Program-made: the position numbers and the translations under genes | NCBI RefSeq assembly: GCF_032854445.1 | Contig: NC_088300.1 | Coordinates: forward strand, 36,625,608 to 36,689,607 | Reading direction: 5' to 3' | Origin: Liolophura sinensis | Lineage: Eukaryota > Mollusca > Polyplacophora > Chitonida > Chitonidae | DNA length: 64,000 nucleotides | In this document: in pieces, positions 30,744 to 43,431 of the stretch | Numbering within the stretch: position 1 is the stretch's first letter | Layout of the letters: the number at the start of each line of letters is the position of its first letter | The notes under the pieces: model-generated | Told to the model about the DNA's origin: nothing | Database searches by the model: none | The model's input: the letters and a program-made list of their open reading frames with translations, nothing else

Positions 30744-32001
30744 TCTGGATGTACAGCTTTGCGTCCATGATCACATACAGATATTCGTTCAACACGGCGG
30801 GCTCTTCTCTCTCTTTTGTCACCTGTATCGTAATCCCCTCGCTGGCGTTCAGAACGCGCCTCCCACTGCCATGCAGCTCGTCATCGTCGCTTGTCCGAAG
30901 GTCAAGCCAGAAGGCGTGCTTCTGCGTCAAGAACTCTTCCAGAGAGACGTTTGCCAGGCCTAAGTCTTTAACGACCCTGGCCACCTCAGGGTCCCGCTTC
31001 TTAAGGGGTGAGCTGGCAAAGAACCTCTGGACCTCGCCCCATTGCTGGTACGCCCGCATGCCCTGGCTGTACAGCTGATTGGGGACCTCTTCTATTGTGA
31101 CTTCTACTTTGGTGATCTTCGGGTTGTAGAAGGATTCCAACCTCCTCCCCCACGGGGTTCCTTTGGTCTTGAACAGCATGAGGATGCCCTTCATTGCTCT
31201 CGCGGGCGTGTTCCGGTTTATGTTCCAGAGAGTACCAGACTTGTCCTTCACAAACTTTCGGTGGCGAAGGACGCGATCATACAGTATGGAGACGCCCCCG
31301 GCAAACTGGGTGCGGATCTGTCTAGCGAGCTCCTCTTCGGTGACCATATCGAACTTTAGGCTGATGTTGTCGATGGTGTAAGTCGCGTCGGCATCGTCTT
31401 TTGTCTGGATGACCCTGCTGGAATCGTTGAACGTCAGTTCGTACTCCAGTCGGTCGGCCAAGGCACTCCGGTAGAATGGCGTGTGGCTATCTAGAAGCTC
31501 AAAGTCTAGCGGGATGTGGAACCGGCTGCCAAAGGCGCGAGCGATGGCATTTTCTCCAGAATCGTCGTCACTTGCGTCCTCCGCTCCGACTCGAAGTTTA
31601 AGCATGTTTTCGCTGCCGATGCCTTGGTAGGCCGCATTCCGCCGTTCGTTTTTGGTCAACCATAAGTCGCCGTAGCAATGAAACACATCAGAGTCGTCGA
31701 TGGACATTACCTCATTCCCGCTGATTCTGATCGTGGTTTTCTTGACTACTGCGCGTCCGAGATTCCCGACCACTGTGGCGTTGGGGTCGGATGAATTGAT
31801 CGCGATCGAGAAGGCCAAGCGCACGGTACCGGGCACAATGACGTCATTTGTGCCGAGGTTGGGGAAGCGGACCAAGAGTTGTTGGTTCTGGTCGATGGTA
31901 CTCGGGTTGTTGGTGACGACCAAGGACTGCCGTACACCTTGTACCCCGAGAGGCTTACGGAGTGTTTTGAAGGGGTTGAGCCGGCGTCCGTATGCATCCA
32001 T
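30715..32001 (-). CDS. Polinton major capsid protein, copy 2
   Basis: Same as 1273-2559 except Thr for Met in the segment LLDSHxPFYRS. Met here is also the residue I would expect from the pattern of this family, so copy 2 may carry the derived base. The frame is intact. Confidence 0.9.
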   Translation of the reverse strand: MDAYGRRLNPFKTLRKPLGVQGVRQSLVVTNNPSTIDQNQQLLVRFPNLGTNDVIVPGTVRLAFSIAINSSDPNATVVGNLGRAVVKKTTIRISGNEVMSIDDSDVFHCYGDLWLTKNERRNAAYQGIGSENMLKLRVGAEDASDDDSGENAIARAFGSRFHIPLDFELLDSHTPFYRSALADRLEYELTFNDSSRVIQTKDDADATYTIDNISLKFDMVTEEELARQIRTQFAGGVSILYDRVLRHRKFVKDKSGTLWNINRNTPARAMKGILMLFKTKGTPWGRRLESFYNPKITKVEVTIEEVPNQLYSQGMRAYQQWGEVQRFFASSPLKKRDPEVARVVKDLGLANVSLEEFLTQKHAFWLDLRTSDDDELHGSGRRVLNASEGITIQVTKEREEPAVLNEYLYVIMDAKLYIQNGRFVSGLY

Positions 32002-32044
32002 TGTTGTATTGAAGGCATACCTTGCAATGTTCAATACGAAGATT

Positions 32045-32918
32045 ATGGCAGACATTGACATTGGTGGAGGGAGGAGGGGTTCCCCAGCCAACAAAACTGG
32101 GGAAACACAAGCCAGCCATCATTTCCTCCGCCACAGTCGCAGCCCTGGAGACTGCGAGTTCAGAACTCGGTGCCGTGGCCCCCGAGGCAGATACCATGGA
32201 GCTGAAGGATTTAAACCAACCAGCGAAAAAGGCCACTGATACTGTCCACATAATGGAAAAAGGCTTGACGAATAGTGAGGTCGGGCGGGCTCTTGAAACG
32301 ATAAACGACCCTCCTCTTCCCATGCGAGAACTTCTGGGGCTTGACAAGGCACTGCAGGCCTCGGAAGGCGAACACGCGAATAACCTCGCCAAGCTGTCAA
32401 GTCTCGATAAGTACATCGCAAAACAAAAACAGAAGTCAGAGGAGGCCATTGATAAATTCTCCCGGCGCCGGATCGCAGACCGGATAAGGAATCTCGAGGA
32501 CGAGAGGGTGGCCCGGCTCGAAACAGCCTCTTTAACGGGCGAAGCCCTGCGCACGCAAATACACCGCATCAAGCAGACGATCGATCGCATCCTACACAAG
32601 GATACCACTCTGGCCGGGCGCGTCCGCACCCTCTTCCGGGAGCAGGGAATAACCGTGGTCTCCATTTTTGCGGCAATTGGGATGGCGATCTCGACACTGG
32701 GGCTAGCGATAAAGTTGACGCTGACTGGCGGGTCCGGCGGGGGCATCCAGCCAACGCCACCTCCATCTGACGGGCGTGGTCTTAAAGAATGGGTGAAAAA
32801 GCATCTCCAGTCCCTGGCGCGCGCCGTTGGCAATGTCTGGGCTCTAGTCGTCGCAGTAGGTGGCCTAATGCTCATGGCTGTTCGCAAGTATTTAACGCAT
32901 AGTCCACAGCAGCAGTAA
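32045..32918 (+). pseudogene. Polinton coiled-coil membrane-active protein, copy 2
   Basis: Same frame slip in the GGGG run (about 32099-32102) as copy 1; otherwise the same protein. Confidence 0.65.
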
Positions 32919-34172
32919 GCCGATACCAACCCCAGCGACGACGATGGCTGTCTTCTCCGCATCGTGATTCTTTTGGTTTGGAAAAAGGGGTTCTTGTTCG
33001 CCTCCGGCGGCTGCAACATGCTGAACGCTCGCGGTGGGTGGTGGGACGCTTTCCCGTGGGAAGGTGCGCTCTTGTGCAAAGTGGGCGGCACTTTAGCGTT
33101 CACACCCTCATTGGCGCCTAGCTTCTGGTGTTCTGTGGCCACGACGATTTTGTTGTTGTAGTTCGCCATATGGCCGATCTGCAGAAGCATGTCGCTGGGG
33201 GCCTTATATAGGCCTATGCCATACACAAAGTCTGCAGCGCTCCCGGCATACTGTACCACGTCCTGGTAGCGTTTGATTGCAGACGGAAGGTCGATCGGAG
33301 AGGAAATGGCGTCTTCAACGTTCGCGGCAAACTGTTTTTGCGCGTCGAACGCTGTGCCGTGCCTAGAATACGCGCCCTTGTTTGCGCTTGGGCGCGTAAA
33401 ACAGCCCAGACGTATGTCCGGATGGAATCGTTTAGGCGCTCTTCGCCCGGCTGCGTGAATCCTTGGGATGTGTCGACAATGAACGACGCCCAAGCCTCCT
33501 CGGCGTCCTGCTCGATTGTAGTCGACGTGGAGCGCTGTAGGCTTTCTAGAGAACGACATCCTGCTCCAATCGAAGGTCCCATCGCCAATGCGGCTGTAGC
33601 CCGTTCTCGTGACATAGTAATATGCCACTCCGAGGCCGTGATTCAACCCCCCCCCCCCCCCCGCGCCTCCAGTCTGTGTGCGCATCTACGCGGAACTCCC
33701 TACAAATCTTCTCATAGGCCCTCTTGTCGTAGGGGTTTCTGAATGTCGCCCACGCTCTGTCTTGCGGCAAGGGGGCCTGGATCTCTTCGAAGATCCGCCA
33801 AACTTCGTAATACACATGGAACGTGTACAGGGCCCTTATTCGTTGGTCGGGGGCGAGAAGATGGTTTTTGCAGAGACGCCACAACCCGTGGTTGCGCACC
33901 AGACCGCGAAGTAAGTTCACTTGGTTCTGCCAGAATTGCATAGGATTGGTGTTCCAGGCCCGAACAATTTCATTGTCGGTTATCTTTGCCAGCCGGTACT
34001 TGGCCAACAATTCTGTGAACTGGACTGGAAAGGCCTTCTTTTCATCGATGTAGATGTCAAATCGCGTGAGCTGCTCTGCGTGGGTTTGGATACTATAAAA
34101 TGCCCCAGCCTTGTAAGTGGCCTCTCTATTGAATCTGTAAGCCTCGCTGTTCATCGTGGCTAAGATGTTCAT
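32892..34172 (-). pseudogene. Large conserved Polinton protein, copy 2, broken
   Basis: Counterpart of 3450-4728. The C tract has 16 bases here (33647-33662), so the frame leaving the tract differs from copy 1 and neither copy restores a single open frame. The other frame changes are in the same places. Confidence 0.6.
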
Positions 34173-34824
34173 CACATTGACTGACATTCTAAATGGGGCA
34201 CAGCACACGCTGCCTCAAGCCCTTAACAACCTCGACGGCCGCCTTAAAAGCCCCCTTCGCGAGATAACATTCTACCCAGCCTTGGTGAATATCCCCTCCG
34301 GAGTGGGCTTCTTGCTTGAGGGCAAACGTGTTGAAGTGCCGACGGGCTACTACAATGTCTGTATGCTGGACAAGGACATATTCCGCCCGCATGGGATTTC
34401 TCTGGGATTGAATGAAGCCACGGGCCGCTTAGTCCTTACCCTCCCTAGAAATACCTTCATAATACTCCAAGAGCTTGCCCCCATCTTAGGGTTCTCCGAC
34501 GGGATTGCGCCCATAGGGGGGACTATGGAGGGTAAAAATCTACCTAACTTGGCCCCACACAAAGAAGTCTTCCTCCATTTGGATGAACTGAGCACCTCAG
34601 AAAACGTGAGAATAACCTCAGATTTCGGTGGCGGTTCCACACTACTTAAAGCCATCGCCGTGACTGGTGAAGGGATTAACTGCGGGAAGGCGGTTTCATT
34701 TCCCAACCCACAGTACAAAACCTTGCGCGCCGACTATATAACGAACTTGACCGTGGCACTTTTAAACAAAGGCGGCAAGTATATGAATGTAGGGTACCTA
34801 GGTGCTACTCTAGAAATACAATGA
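34165..34824 (+). CDS. Candidate Polinton minor capsid protein, copy 2
   Basis: Identical in translation to 4721-5380 and intact. Confidence 0.6.
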   Translation: MFITLTDILNGAQHTLPQALNNLDGRLKSPLREITFYPALVNIPSGVGFLLEGKRVEVPTGYYNVCMLDKDIFRPHGISLGLNEATGRLVLTLPRNTFIILQELAPILGFSDGIAPIGGTMEGKNLPNLAPHKEVFLHLDELSTSENVRITSDFGGGSTLLKAIAVTGEGINCGKAVSFPNPQYKTLRADYITNLTVALLNKGGKYMNVGYLGATLEIQ

Positions 34825-35650
34825 GTATGGTGGACGCAGCTGGTCCCAGGTCTGCGTGCCTGTCTTTAAGCGACTTGGCAGATGTGTCGGACTTCGAACT
34901 TCAAGGTCAGGAAGGTAAAATCTACGCTTTCGAGTTTCAAAGTGGCAAGTACAACCGCAAAAAGATTACGGGGGTCAAGCAGAACCTGCCACGTTTGCTT
35001 CCCTTGAAAATGTCTCATCCTCTGCAGAGCAAGAGCGCAGGTCGCCGTCTGAGGTGATTGAAGAACAAAAACTCTCATTAATTAGCCTTGAAGACCGCTT
35101 TGTTCTTACCAGAGCTCGCGACCCCGATTGGTTAATAGATGTGAAGGTGACCCCGATGTCGGTCCAGGCCACCGTGATCGATGTGAACAAAAGTTTTCAA
35201 CTCCGGAACCTATTTCATGTCGTACGAACCAACCGGCCGCTGTATTCTAGATTGGGACAGAAGAGGCCGCTTTATACTAACGTCGTCGCAGATGCTAGAG
35301 CCCGTGCGTCTTACCGCGCAAACCGATTTTAAGGCCGCACTACCACTAAACCCTGGATCTATACTTATCTTCGACCTCATGCATGGCCCGGGCAGTCGCC
35401 GTTGCACTTTGATTACCGGGTTGAAAATAAGGTGGCCTGCGGAGCACAATGCAAAGGATTCAGACTTATGATCAAATTACCGGCCCAGGGCGACCCAGTC
35501 ATCCGGAGCTCTCTCGAGGATATACGAGTCGTCACAAGGGGCGTTTTAAATCTCGATGAAATCTATTTAGAGTGCGGCATAGGCCTTCGCCGCTTTCGTG
35601 TTAGTAATCCCGATGACACTTTAGAGCTAACCGACGTTATTGATTCGTAG
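34821..35650 (+). pseudogene. Conserved Polinton protein with three frameshifts, copy 2
   Basis: Counterpart of 5377-6206 with the same breaks; no difference was seen. Confidence 0.55.
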
Positions 35651-35660
35651 GACGGACAAT

Positions 35661-36342
35661 ATGGGGCGACTGTACCCGACAATCACGGATGAAGACTCCT
35701 TGCCGACGATTACAGATGACCACCCCTTGGCCCGGGCCGCGCCGACGATTATGGTTGAAAACCCCTTGGCCCCGACCGCGCCGCCGAAGGGCGTGGCGCA
35801 CGCCCATCGCCTGCAGTATATCAGCGAAATACAGAGGCAACTTGAATCTGAGCGAGATCTCCGCCGGGCCTTGTACAAAAAGTACCGGCGTGGTGTCTTG
35901 GCCACCGAAGCCCTTGATTCAGCCATACTTACGGCCGGTATGGGCCTAGGGGTTGCAGGCGTGGGGCTACTCACAACAATAATTGCAACACCCCCGCTGT
36001 CTTGGCCATGGAAGCTGCGGCCCTAGCTTGCGGTGTCTTAAATGTCGCCGGAAAATTCGTTAGCCGCCGACTTCACGCAAAGGCCAAGAAACATAACGAT
36101 ATACGGCTGTTGGCTGAGGCCAAACTTAACAGCATCCGTGCGCAGGTATCTACGGCATTGTCTGATGGCGTTATTTCGGACGTAGAGTTCAAGCAAGTCG
36201 TTCAGGAGCTCAAGAACGACTCTGATCTGAAGCAGGAGATACGCGCTAAGCCGTAGAGATCGATGAAAGCACGAAAAAAGAGCTTATAGATCGCGGCCGA
36301 AAACTAGCTCGGCAAGAGCTGAAAAACGCTCTTTCCGAATGA
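35661..36342 (+). pseudogene. Conserved Polinton membrane protein with two frameshifts, copy 2
   Basis: Counterpart of 6217-6898. One base differs (c for t in the codon before VQELKND), leaving the residue unchanged. Confidence 0.6.
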
Positions 36343-38063
36343 TGTTCCGGAGAGGTGCCCAGGGGGAACTTGTTTGGAACCAGGGCAACCCCCATGCTAT
36401 GTCTCGAGAGCCCCGGGGGTAAAAAAATCTGCCCAGTGTGGGGCTCGAAGCCATGGTCCAAAAAAGCAAAAGGCCTGGTTTATAGCTCAACCTGTTACTA
36501 GTTAATCACCACCCTAACGGCGGGCTCCGGATTTTTTGCGCTAGCCACCCACCGTTAGGGGGGTTAATTGGCGCTGACACATCCCATCACCATTGGGCCA
36601 TCTACAACACCCCTTGGTAAGGTCTCTCTGCCTCCGAAACTGTCGAAAGTTGCAGAGATTCCTTAGAAGTGCGTAGAGCCCGGCGCCATATGCAGGTAAT
36701 GTATTCATATACTACATATACAGGAGACCAAATCCGGATTTGAGCTAGCAAACATCCCCTATACGCAGTATATGAATACACCCCTTACATACAGCGTTTT
36801 TCCCACCTCTGTCAGCCGAGCTATATCCCAGACCCAGGAAACATGGGCTAAATTGGAAGGACTTTTCCGCATAAACACAATATCTCCAATCCTCCTAAAA
36901 TTACTGGATCTTATCAAACAAAACACGCTGAAAAAGACTGTCACATTTATTTTTCATAAAAACCCGTAGTTTAAGCTCTATCCTGGGGAGAAAATCAGCT
37001 GAATCACCCTGTTGTGCAACACATCCGGCCTACATATAGGCTATACGCCTTATCTGTTAAATGCCAACTAGGTCGCCTCATACCAATGTGTGTATGTAGG
37101 CTAGACTTGTAAATAAGCGTGTACGCCTTGGCTGGGGAGGCGCCTAAAGGGGGGCCTCTATTTGTTCTGGGGGAGGGGCCCCAAGGGGAGGGTGCGCCAG
37201 AACCTGTAGTGTGTATACGCCTCGAGATGTGGCTGGGAGCCCCTATTTGCCAGGGGGAGGGTGTTCAGGGAATGGGGGTTGGGAGCCTCTATTTGTTATG
37301 GGGAGGGCCCTAAGGGCGGGGGGGGGGGGGTGCCAGAACCTATACTCTGCACACTACTAATACAACTGAACTCACATGCGTGACGTATTAGAGTAATAAA
37401 AACATTATTGTTTAAGCTTTATTACACTTTGGAACACGAACCCTATTAGCCAAGGAGGTTACACTTGGAAAAATTGGTGACTTGGGGCCGGCTCGGACGA
37501 CCGACAAAACTTAATTTAAACTAAGCAGGCTCCACTAGGTACAGTTCTTTCTGATTCCCCAAATCTGGCGGCTTAAATTAGAACGGCTCGGTTCAGCCCA
37601 CTGTTTCAGCTCGCGTAAACACAAAAAGGCGAATCAAAGGTTAGATCTACCCTTTGACTACTATATCAGAGTAAACGGAAAAAGCTATGTATTGGTGAAC
37701 GAAGCCGGCTCCGAGCCGGTCTTTCATTAGCCCGGGAGTTTGACGCCAGTGTAACTACGGTAGTAGTCTTACCTGACCCGGAATGGTCTATAGTCATAAT
37801 ATTACGGCACAGATGTTACCACCTCGTCTTTGAAAAACTATTCACACACCACGAAATGTTTTGAAAAAAAAACTCCCTCAGCAAATGAAACAAGAATTTC
37901 ATTGCATTTTTGAGCAGATGGTATGTAATGTACTCTTCTTCAAAACCAACCAAATTCGTGCATCTATCGTGACTAGTTTAATTACATGCAACGCGTCATA
38001 TATAATCCTGAATAACTCCTTTACAATTCCAGATTTGTATACCATCGCTTTACACAGAGGTAG
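36343..38063. other. Right-end region of the element and host junction, copy 2
   Basis: Contains the same inverted repeats (36502-36567, 36700-36780), G-rich direct repeats (37149-37353) and ccggctc hairpin (about 37706-37720) as copy 1. G runs differ in length near 37169 and 37318. No gene is seen. Confidence 0.5.
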
Positions 38064-38282
38064 TCAAAGTTTTGCCGCGTTCTTCCTACGTGTCTGTCTG
38101 AGCCAGAGTTTCTGAAAGAGTATTGTCGTCCTTATCAGAATATGACTATCGCTTAAGAACAGAAGGAGACCTGACATGATGAGCAACACCAGTCCACTTA
38201 TTCCTAGAACTTGAGCGTAAGCACTTTTATTAGGCGTGCTAATGCGGATGTGCCAAGAAAAATTAAAGCGTAGGCTTGTCCG
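38064..38282 (-). CDS. Candidate terminal exon with a membrane helix, copy 2
   Basis: Same frame and stop as 8620-8838. Confidence 0.35.
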   Translation of the reverse strand, partial: RTSLRFNFSWHIRISTPNKSAYAQVLGISGLVLLIMSGLLLFLSDSHILIRTTILFQKLWLRQTRRKNAAKL

Positions 38283-38341
38283 CTGAGATCCACTTCAAAA
38301 TGTCAAAGGTCAATTTCTTTTTGTCAACAACTTGGGCCAGT

Positions 38342-38879
38342 TTACTGCACACACAACTTCGTTGCTAAAGAAGTCACATCATTTAGGTTGGTTGTTGGTG
38401 AAACTGGCGATGTTTGTGAAATCTTTTTGGAGGACGTCAAATTCGTACGCGTCGGACTTGGAGAACTTGTATCAGCCACTGATACAAGTACAGCTTCTGA
38501 AGGAAGTGGTTTTGTTGGCAAATTTTTGTGAAATTCTCCTATTGCTGGATTTGCTGCCGTCGGATCACCAACTGTATGGGACACTGCGTACGTGTAACTT
38601 GACGCAAGCCCATAGCTTTCCGTTACTGTTGTTTATACGAAACCGTCTTCTGTCGATGCAGTAGCACGTTTTCTCGCCGACGATGACGTTAGTTCTTGCT
38701 GTGAATATGTTGTATTCACGTTTTGTGAAGTAGACTTCACATCTCTTTCGACATCTGGTAGTGTGTCCTCGTCTTTGTCAATGATTTCGCCGGACTGATC
38801 ATATAATTGATATGCCGATGACATTGCTGTGGATAACGTGTTCGACAAACACGACGATGGCGACGACATGTACAATGTC
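38342..38879 (-). pseudogene. Ser/Thr-rich host exon with an internal stop, copy 2
   Basis: Same as 8898-9435, with two base changes that alter residues (NKISET becomes KKISQT). The internal TAA (38633-38635) is kept. Confidence 0.4.
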
Positions 38880-41487
38880 GCTGAAATCACACTTTTGCAC
38901 AGTCACAAGGTAAAAAAAAAATATGCATTTGTGTCATATCTGTTAATGGTGACGTATTGTTAAGAACAATTCCTGTGCGAATGTCTGAACGGACAGGCAG
39001 ACAGACACATTAACGATCCAAAAACACAACCTTCATGGCGGGGGTAAAAATGGATGCCTTACGATACAGTTTTTAATTCTTAACCTCTTTCAATTCAAAC
39101 ATGTCTTGTTGAGGTGTATTTCCTCTTAATGGATTCCAGAAGGAGGGAATGGTTAGAAACTTATGTGCCAAAGGATGAGTGGAAAGTATGACAGGCTCGT
39201 GTACAAATTATAATTTCACTGGTGTAAAACTGAACAACAGGCAAGCAATCATAATCAGGGAAATTTCCAATTACGCCAAAAAACTAGGTTTTTTTATGCT
39301 GTTCCACGTCCGATTTGAAGATTAAGACCACTATGGAACAAAGCCTTATTTCTCATGAAGGCACTTTTTACAATCCTTTACTGACAAAAAAATCTTGCTG
39401 GTGCAAGATTATCTTCATTTGATTTGCAACATCAAGTTGGTGTTTGAGAGCTACAAAATACAAATATACATTCTACACTGGAGGAAGACAAGTGGTCCTC
39501 ATCGAACGTCAGACTGGCCACAGGGGCGTTGTCATCCGCTTATTATCATCGGGCCACAAGATCCAGCGAGGGTGACGGAATTCCCTACAAACTCCCTACC
39601 CAAGGCCGGTTTTGAACCCACACCTCATGCATGTCAACGGTTCAAAGGTAAGTACCATCTGTGTTGTTCGCTGCAGTCTGATTGACAGATTGCGGTTTGA
39701 AATGAACATGTCGGGAGCTCTGAGGCCTAGAGGACAAAATCCAGTCTAGACTAACTCCTTGTTTAAACTGTATTTCATGCCTGAAATGTAATGGTGGTTA
39801 AATCGAATGTTAGTTGTTATCTTTATCAGTCATCTACCAGATGATTTGGTGGAGTGAAATAAAACCACAATGGACCGAACATTCTGGCATATACCAACCA
39901 CTGTTGAGTATTATATTGTGTTATGTTATTCTATAAATATCTTATGTTTGGTTTAATCATATACAGATCTACTAAACATCCTTGAAAGTCTGTGACACTA
40001 AGATGGTTTTCAGTGAAGAATAGTAAAGATAATGTGTGACATATTTATCATACGTTTTCGCGTTACTGTAATTGATGCAAACGTGGAAGCGCACTCATAC
40101 CTTCAGTATTTGTGGCAGTCCATACAAAAGTCAACAAGTTTGAGCAGTGAGACATGTGATGTCCGTTTCCTTGTCGCATAGGTGTGTGACACGCATCACC
40201 TTAATACAGCACAAGAATTTGTACCACCCCGCTGATCATATTCAAACTGCGTGATATTATGGAAAGGTATATATCGTTTTTTATTTAAATCCAAATTGTA
40301 ATCAATTGATTTCACCAAATGGTTATTGCTAACAAGACCCGCAACACTCCGTCAGTATACGCAAGCCTCACCGGGTTATGACGTCGGGACAGAGACTGTT
40401 CTAACTGTCTCTGAAGTGGAGGACATCGTACTCACATTTGAAAGTATTCAGTCCATCGATAAACAGTGTATTGGCTGTTTTCTCTTGCACTTTCCATCCA
40501 CCTCCTCTGGAAACATCCAGTAAACCATAGACAATAAGAAGTCTCTCTTTTTATTGCCTTTTTTTTATCAGTGTTGGTCTTTTCATCTTGGCCGACGATA
40601 CTTTTGGCAGTCGTTCGAATATTTTTCTTCTAGTGTAGCTCTTGTCTTCAGATATCTTTAAGTATAGTCCATGACACTGTTTCTGGACTAATTATGACGT
40701 CTCCCTAGGCAATGACTTCTTGGAGTCGAAACCAGGCTTATGGAGTTATTTATATAACGTTATTTATTAGTGTTAACTAAATAACTTAATTATTTTGCAA
40801 TATAGACCTTCAACATGTCGATGTCTGTAGCTTGTGCTGTTACGTGTCACCGACTAAAGACAAACTTTGCCTATATTCTATGACTATGACAGCTGAATAT
40901 AGGCGACTGGCTAAAGAAATAGACTATAACACAAGATATCATGTGTTATGACACATGCGTTAAACGTCGATAAGAGACTTGTTTTTAAGAGGTCATGTTT
41001 TCTTGAAGTCATTGTGCTAGTAGGACAGGGAAAACGGGCAAATTTAGTTATAATGGCGCCGTTAGAACATAGCATGTGCTTATGTGAACGAGTCAAGCAA
41101 CACAGATTCTCAGGTTAGATGCCGTTATAATGGCCGTTGTCAGACGACTGCTGTACTAACTCCACTTCATTTTGTATACAGTTGTGTAAAATAGCTCTTT
41201 GTCCATACACAATGTACATGTAGTTACAAGGCACGAGCTTATCGGATTTATTATTATTCCATGACTTACATCATTAACTAGGAAAGAATGAAATGTCCCA
41301 AGACATATACATGAAACAAAAAGAATGAAAACATTTATTAGACACTCTAGTGTATGATTAAATAACAACTTGGCAAATAACAGAAAAAATTTCATCAGTG
41401 TTGTTGCTTTTGTTTTGCTGCTGTTGTTGTTGCTCGTGGTTGGAGAATTTTCTTGATGGTAGGATTTATTTTTACAATGCTCTTGGT
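38880..41487. other. Host intergenic DNA, copy 2, no gene seen
   Basis: Matches 9436-12045. Differences are confined to short T runs and one base near 40597. Confidence 0.5.
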
Positions 41488-41680
41488 GGTCCTCGTGACA
41501 GAGTGATTAGCATGCCAGCTCGGCACAGTGACTCGGGAGCCTCACACCTCTGAGTTCATGCCCAAATGGTTCTGGCTTCCGGTCATACGTGGGAAGGTTT
41601 GACAACTGATAATGCTGACCGCGGTAGCATAGGTCAAATTGAGTATGGCGTAAAACTCCAATCAAATAAATAAACAAACA
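41488..41680 (+). mobile_element. tRNA-derived SINE, plus orientation, copy 2
   Basis: Counterpart of 12046-12238. Confidence 0.65.
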
Positions 41681-42679
41681 GCGCTCGAGTGGAAGTTATC
41701 GACTATTCAGGTATAATTTTCATTATTTTTATTTCAAGCTTGTGAAATTTTCTTTCTGTTCATTTCTAGAAGGGCAACTCCCCATTGAGTTTTGTATCCC
41801 TAGAAGTCCCGAACGTTCCTTGAGCCCCTGAAAGTCCTGAACGAACCTGAAGTGCTTATATGGCCCTAAACTAACCTAGGGTTCCTGTCTATAGTCTCAA
41901 ACGAACCTAGAGTCTCTAAAAGTCGCAAAAAAGTCTGGGCTGCATGTAAAAGACTTATGTCGACGGTCTTCACCAACCATTCATAAAAGGGGAATCTCTA
42001 GGGGAGGCATTGTTATATAAGCCTTCGTCGTGATGACACCGCTGATAGAAAACATTGTCGTTTTTATTGATCATATCAAATCATAGTTTCCTCCTGACAG
42101 ATAACATTTTATAGTGGCCTCTTTACTTATATATTATATATATTCTCAATCTTCCTGTCTTCCTGACTACTGCATGTGTCATGTTATACTGTCGATAGTG
42201 GCCTAACACAATACTGTGGAAATCGACGTTTAACGAGACCCGTTCTATGCTTATCATTACTTCTCAGCTACAAGCGACGTGTTAAGTTGTGCGTGTGGCA
42301 CTCTTCGTTTCAAATACAACTGATTTCTTTTTCTAAATATTGTTAGAATACAACACGAAAACTGAAACAATGTTACTTTAGACTCCTGAGTTCTTTATAT
42401 TTCGCTATATGTGGGTAGGCCTATATTTCAATCATTGTTACACATTTATCGATCTGAGGCCCGTTTTACAACATTGTGGCAACATATGCCAAGCGCTGTT
42501 TCCATGGTGCGTTACATGTATCTCTTCACTATATGTTGTCATGGAAGTTGCGCATTTATGGTATATTGTTTTCAATCACAGTGCCGATATCGTGACATCA
42601 TTACTGCTTTGAAGTGTTTCTACAGCGCATCAAGCAACAAACGCCTAATTTCTGAATAGCGCTCAGTAATTTTTTTCGC
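41681..42679. other. Host intergenic DNA, copy 2
   Basis: Counterpart of 12239-13237; nothing further is seen. Confidence 0.4.
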
Positions 42680-42905
42680 TTATTTATTTATTTATTTGAT
42701 CGGTGTTTTACGCCGTATTCAACAATATTCCACTTATATGACGGCGACCAACATTATGGTGGTAGAAAACCTTGCAGAGCCCGGGTGAAACCCACCACCA
42801 TTCGCGGGTTGCCTCCTACGTACGGCCTGAGGGGAAGACAACAAGAGCTGGACTTAAAATCAAGGCGACCGCATTGGTGAGAGGTTTCTGGGTCGGAGTC
42901 CCCTT
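42680..42905 (-). mobile_element. tRNA-derived SINE, minus orientation, copy 2
   Basis: Counterpart of 13238-13463 with one base different (cttatatgacgg against cttgtatgacgg). Confidence 0.7.
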
Positions 42906-43431
42906 TTCGCTAATTGTCGTCTACGTTTAAAAACATCTTGTGGTCTTTGAGTTGATGAAATAGCCACACCCACTGAACAGGCGCTCTATCTCTTGCTTGT
43001 GAGGCCTTTGTGAGCGCAGTGTTAGCATAATCATCTTTATACCACGTGGGAAGGGCGAGTGTTGTTTGAAATAGCCAAGGCTGTAATAAGCGTAGCGGAA
43101 AAGTTAGCGTTGGCTGAAACAACTGAATTTGCAAATGTAAGACGGCTGAGTAATTTGATTGCCTTCAGAGTAAGTCGAAAGGGCACGGTTGAGGTACCTA
43201 AATTTATATTAGGCAATTACCTCACTGTGAGCGCAGTGTTAGCGTGATTGTCTTTAGACTGCACAAAAAGTGACGTTTGGTCGAGCAGCTGAATTTGTAA
43301 AATATAAGATCAATGTTACCGTGATTGTCTTTAGGCTACACCGAAAATGACTGTTGGTCGAGCAGCTGCATTTACAAAAATGCAAAATCAATTGCGGCTT
43401 CATGATTTTCTATACCGTTGTTAGTTTTCAG

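Larger units (their letters stand above)
23851..37790. mobile_element. Polinton/Maverick (adintovirus-like) element, nearly complete, copy 2
   Basis: The order is polymerase (+), integrase (-), four small minus-strand genes, ATPase and major capsid (-), coiled-coil gene (+), large broken gene (-), and three plus-strand genes. About 14 kb are visible; the left end is in the gap. The gene set (polB, rve integrase, packaging ATPase, capsid) defines a Polinton. Lack of a recognised adenain protease may mean loss or divergence. Decay of the polymerase and several other genes shows it cannot be active by itself. Confidence 0.9.
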
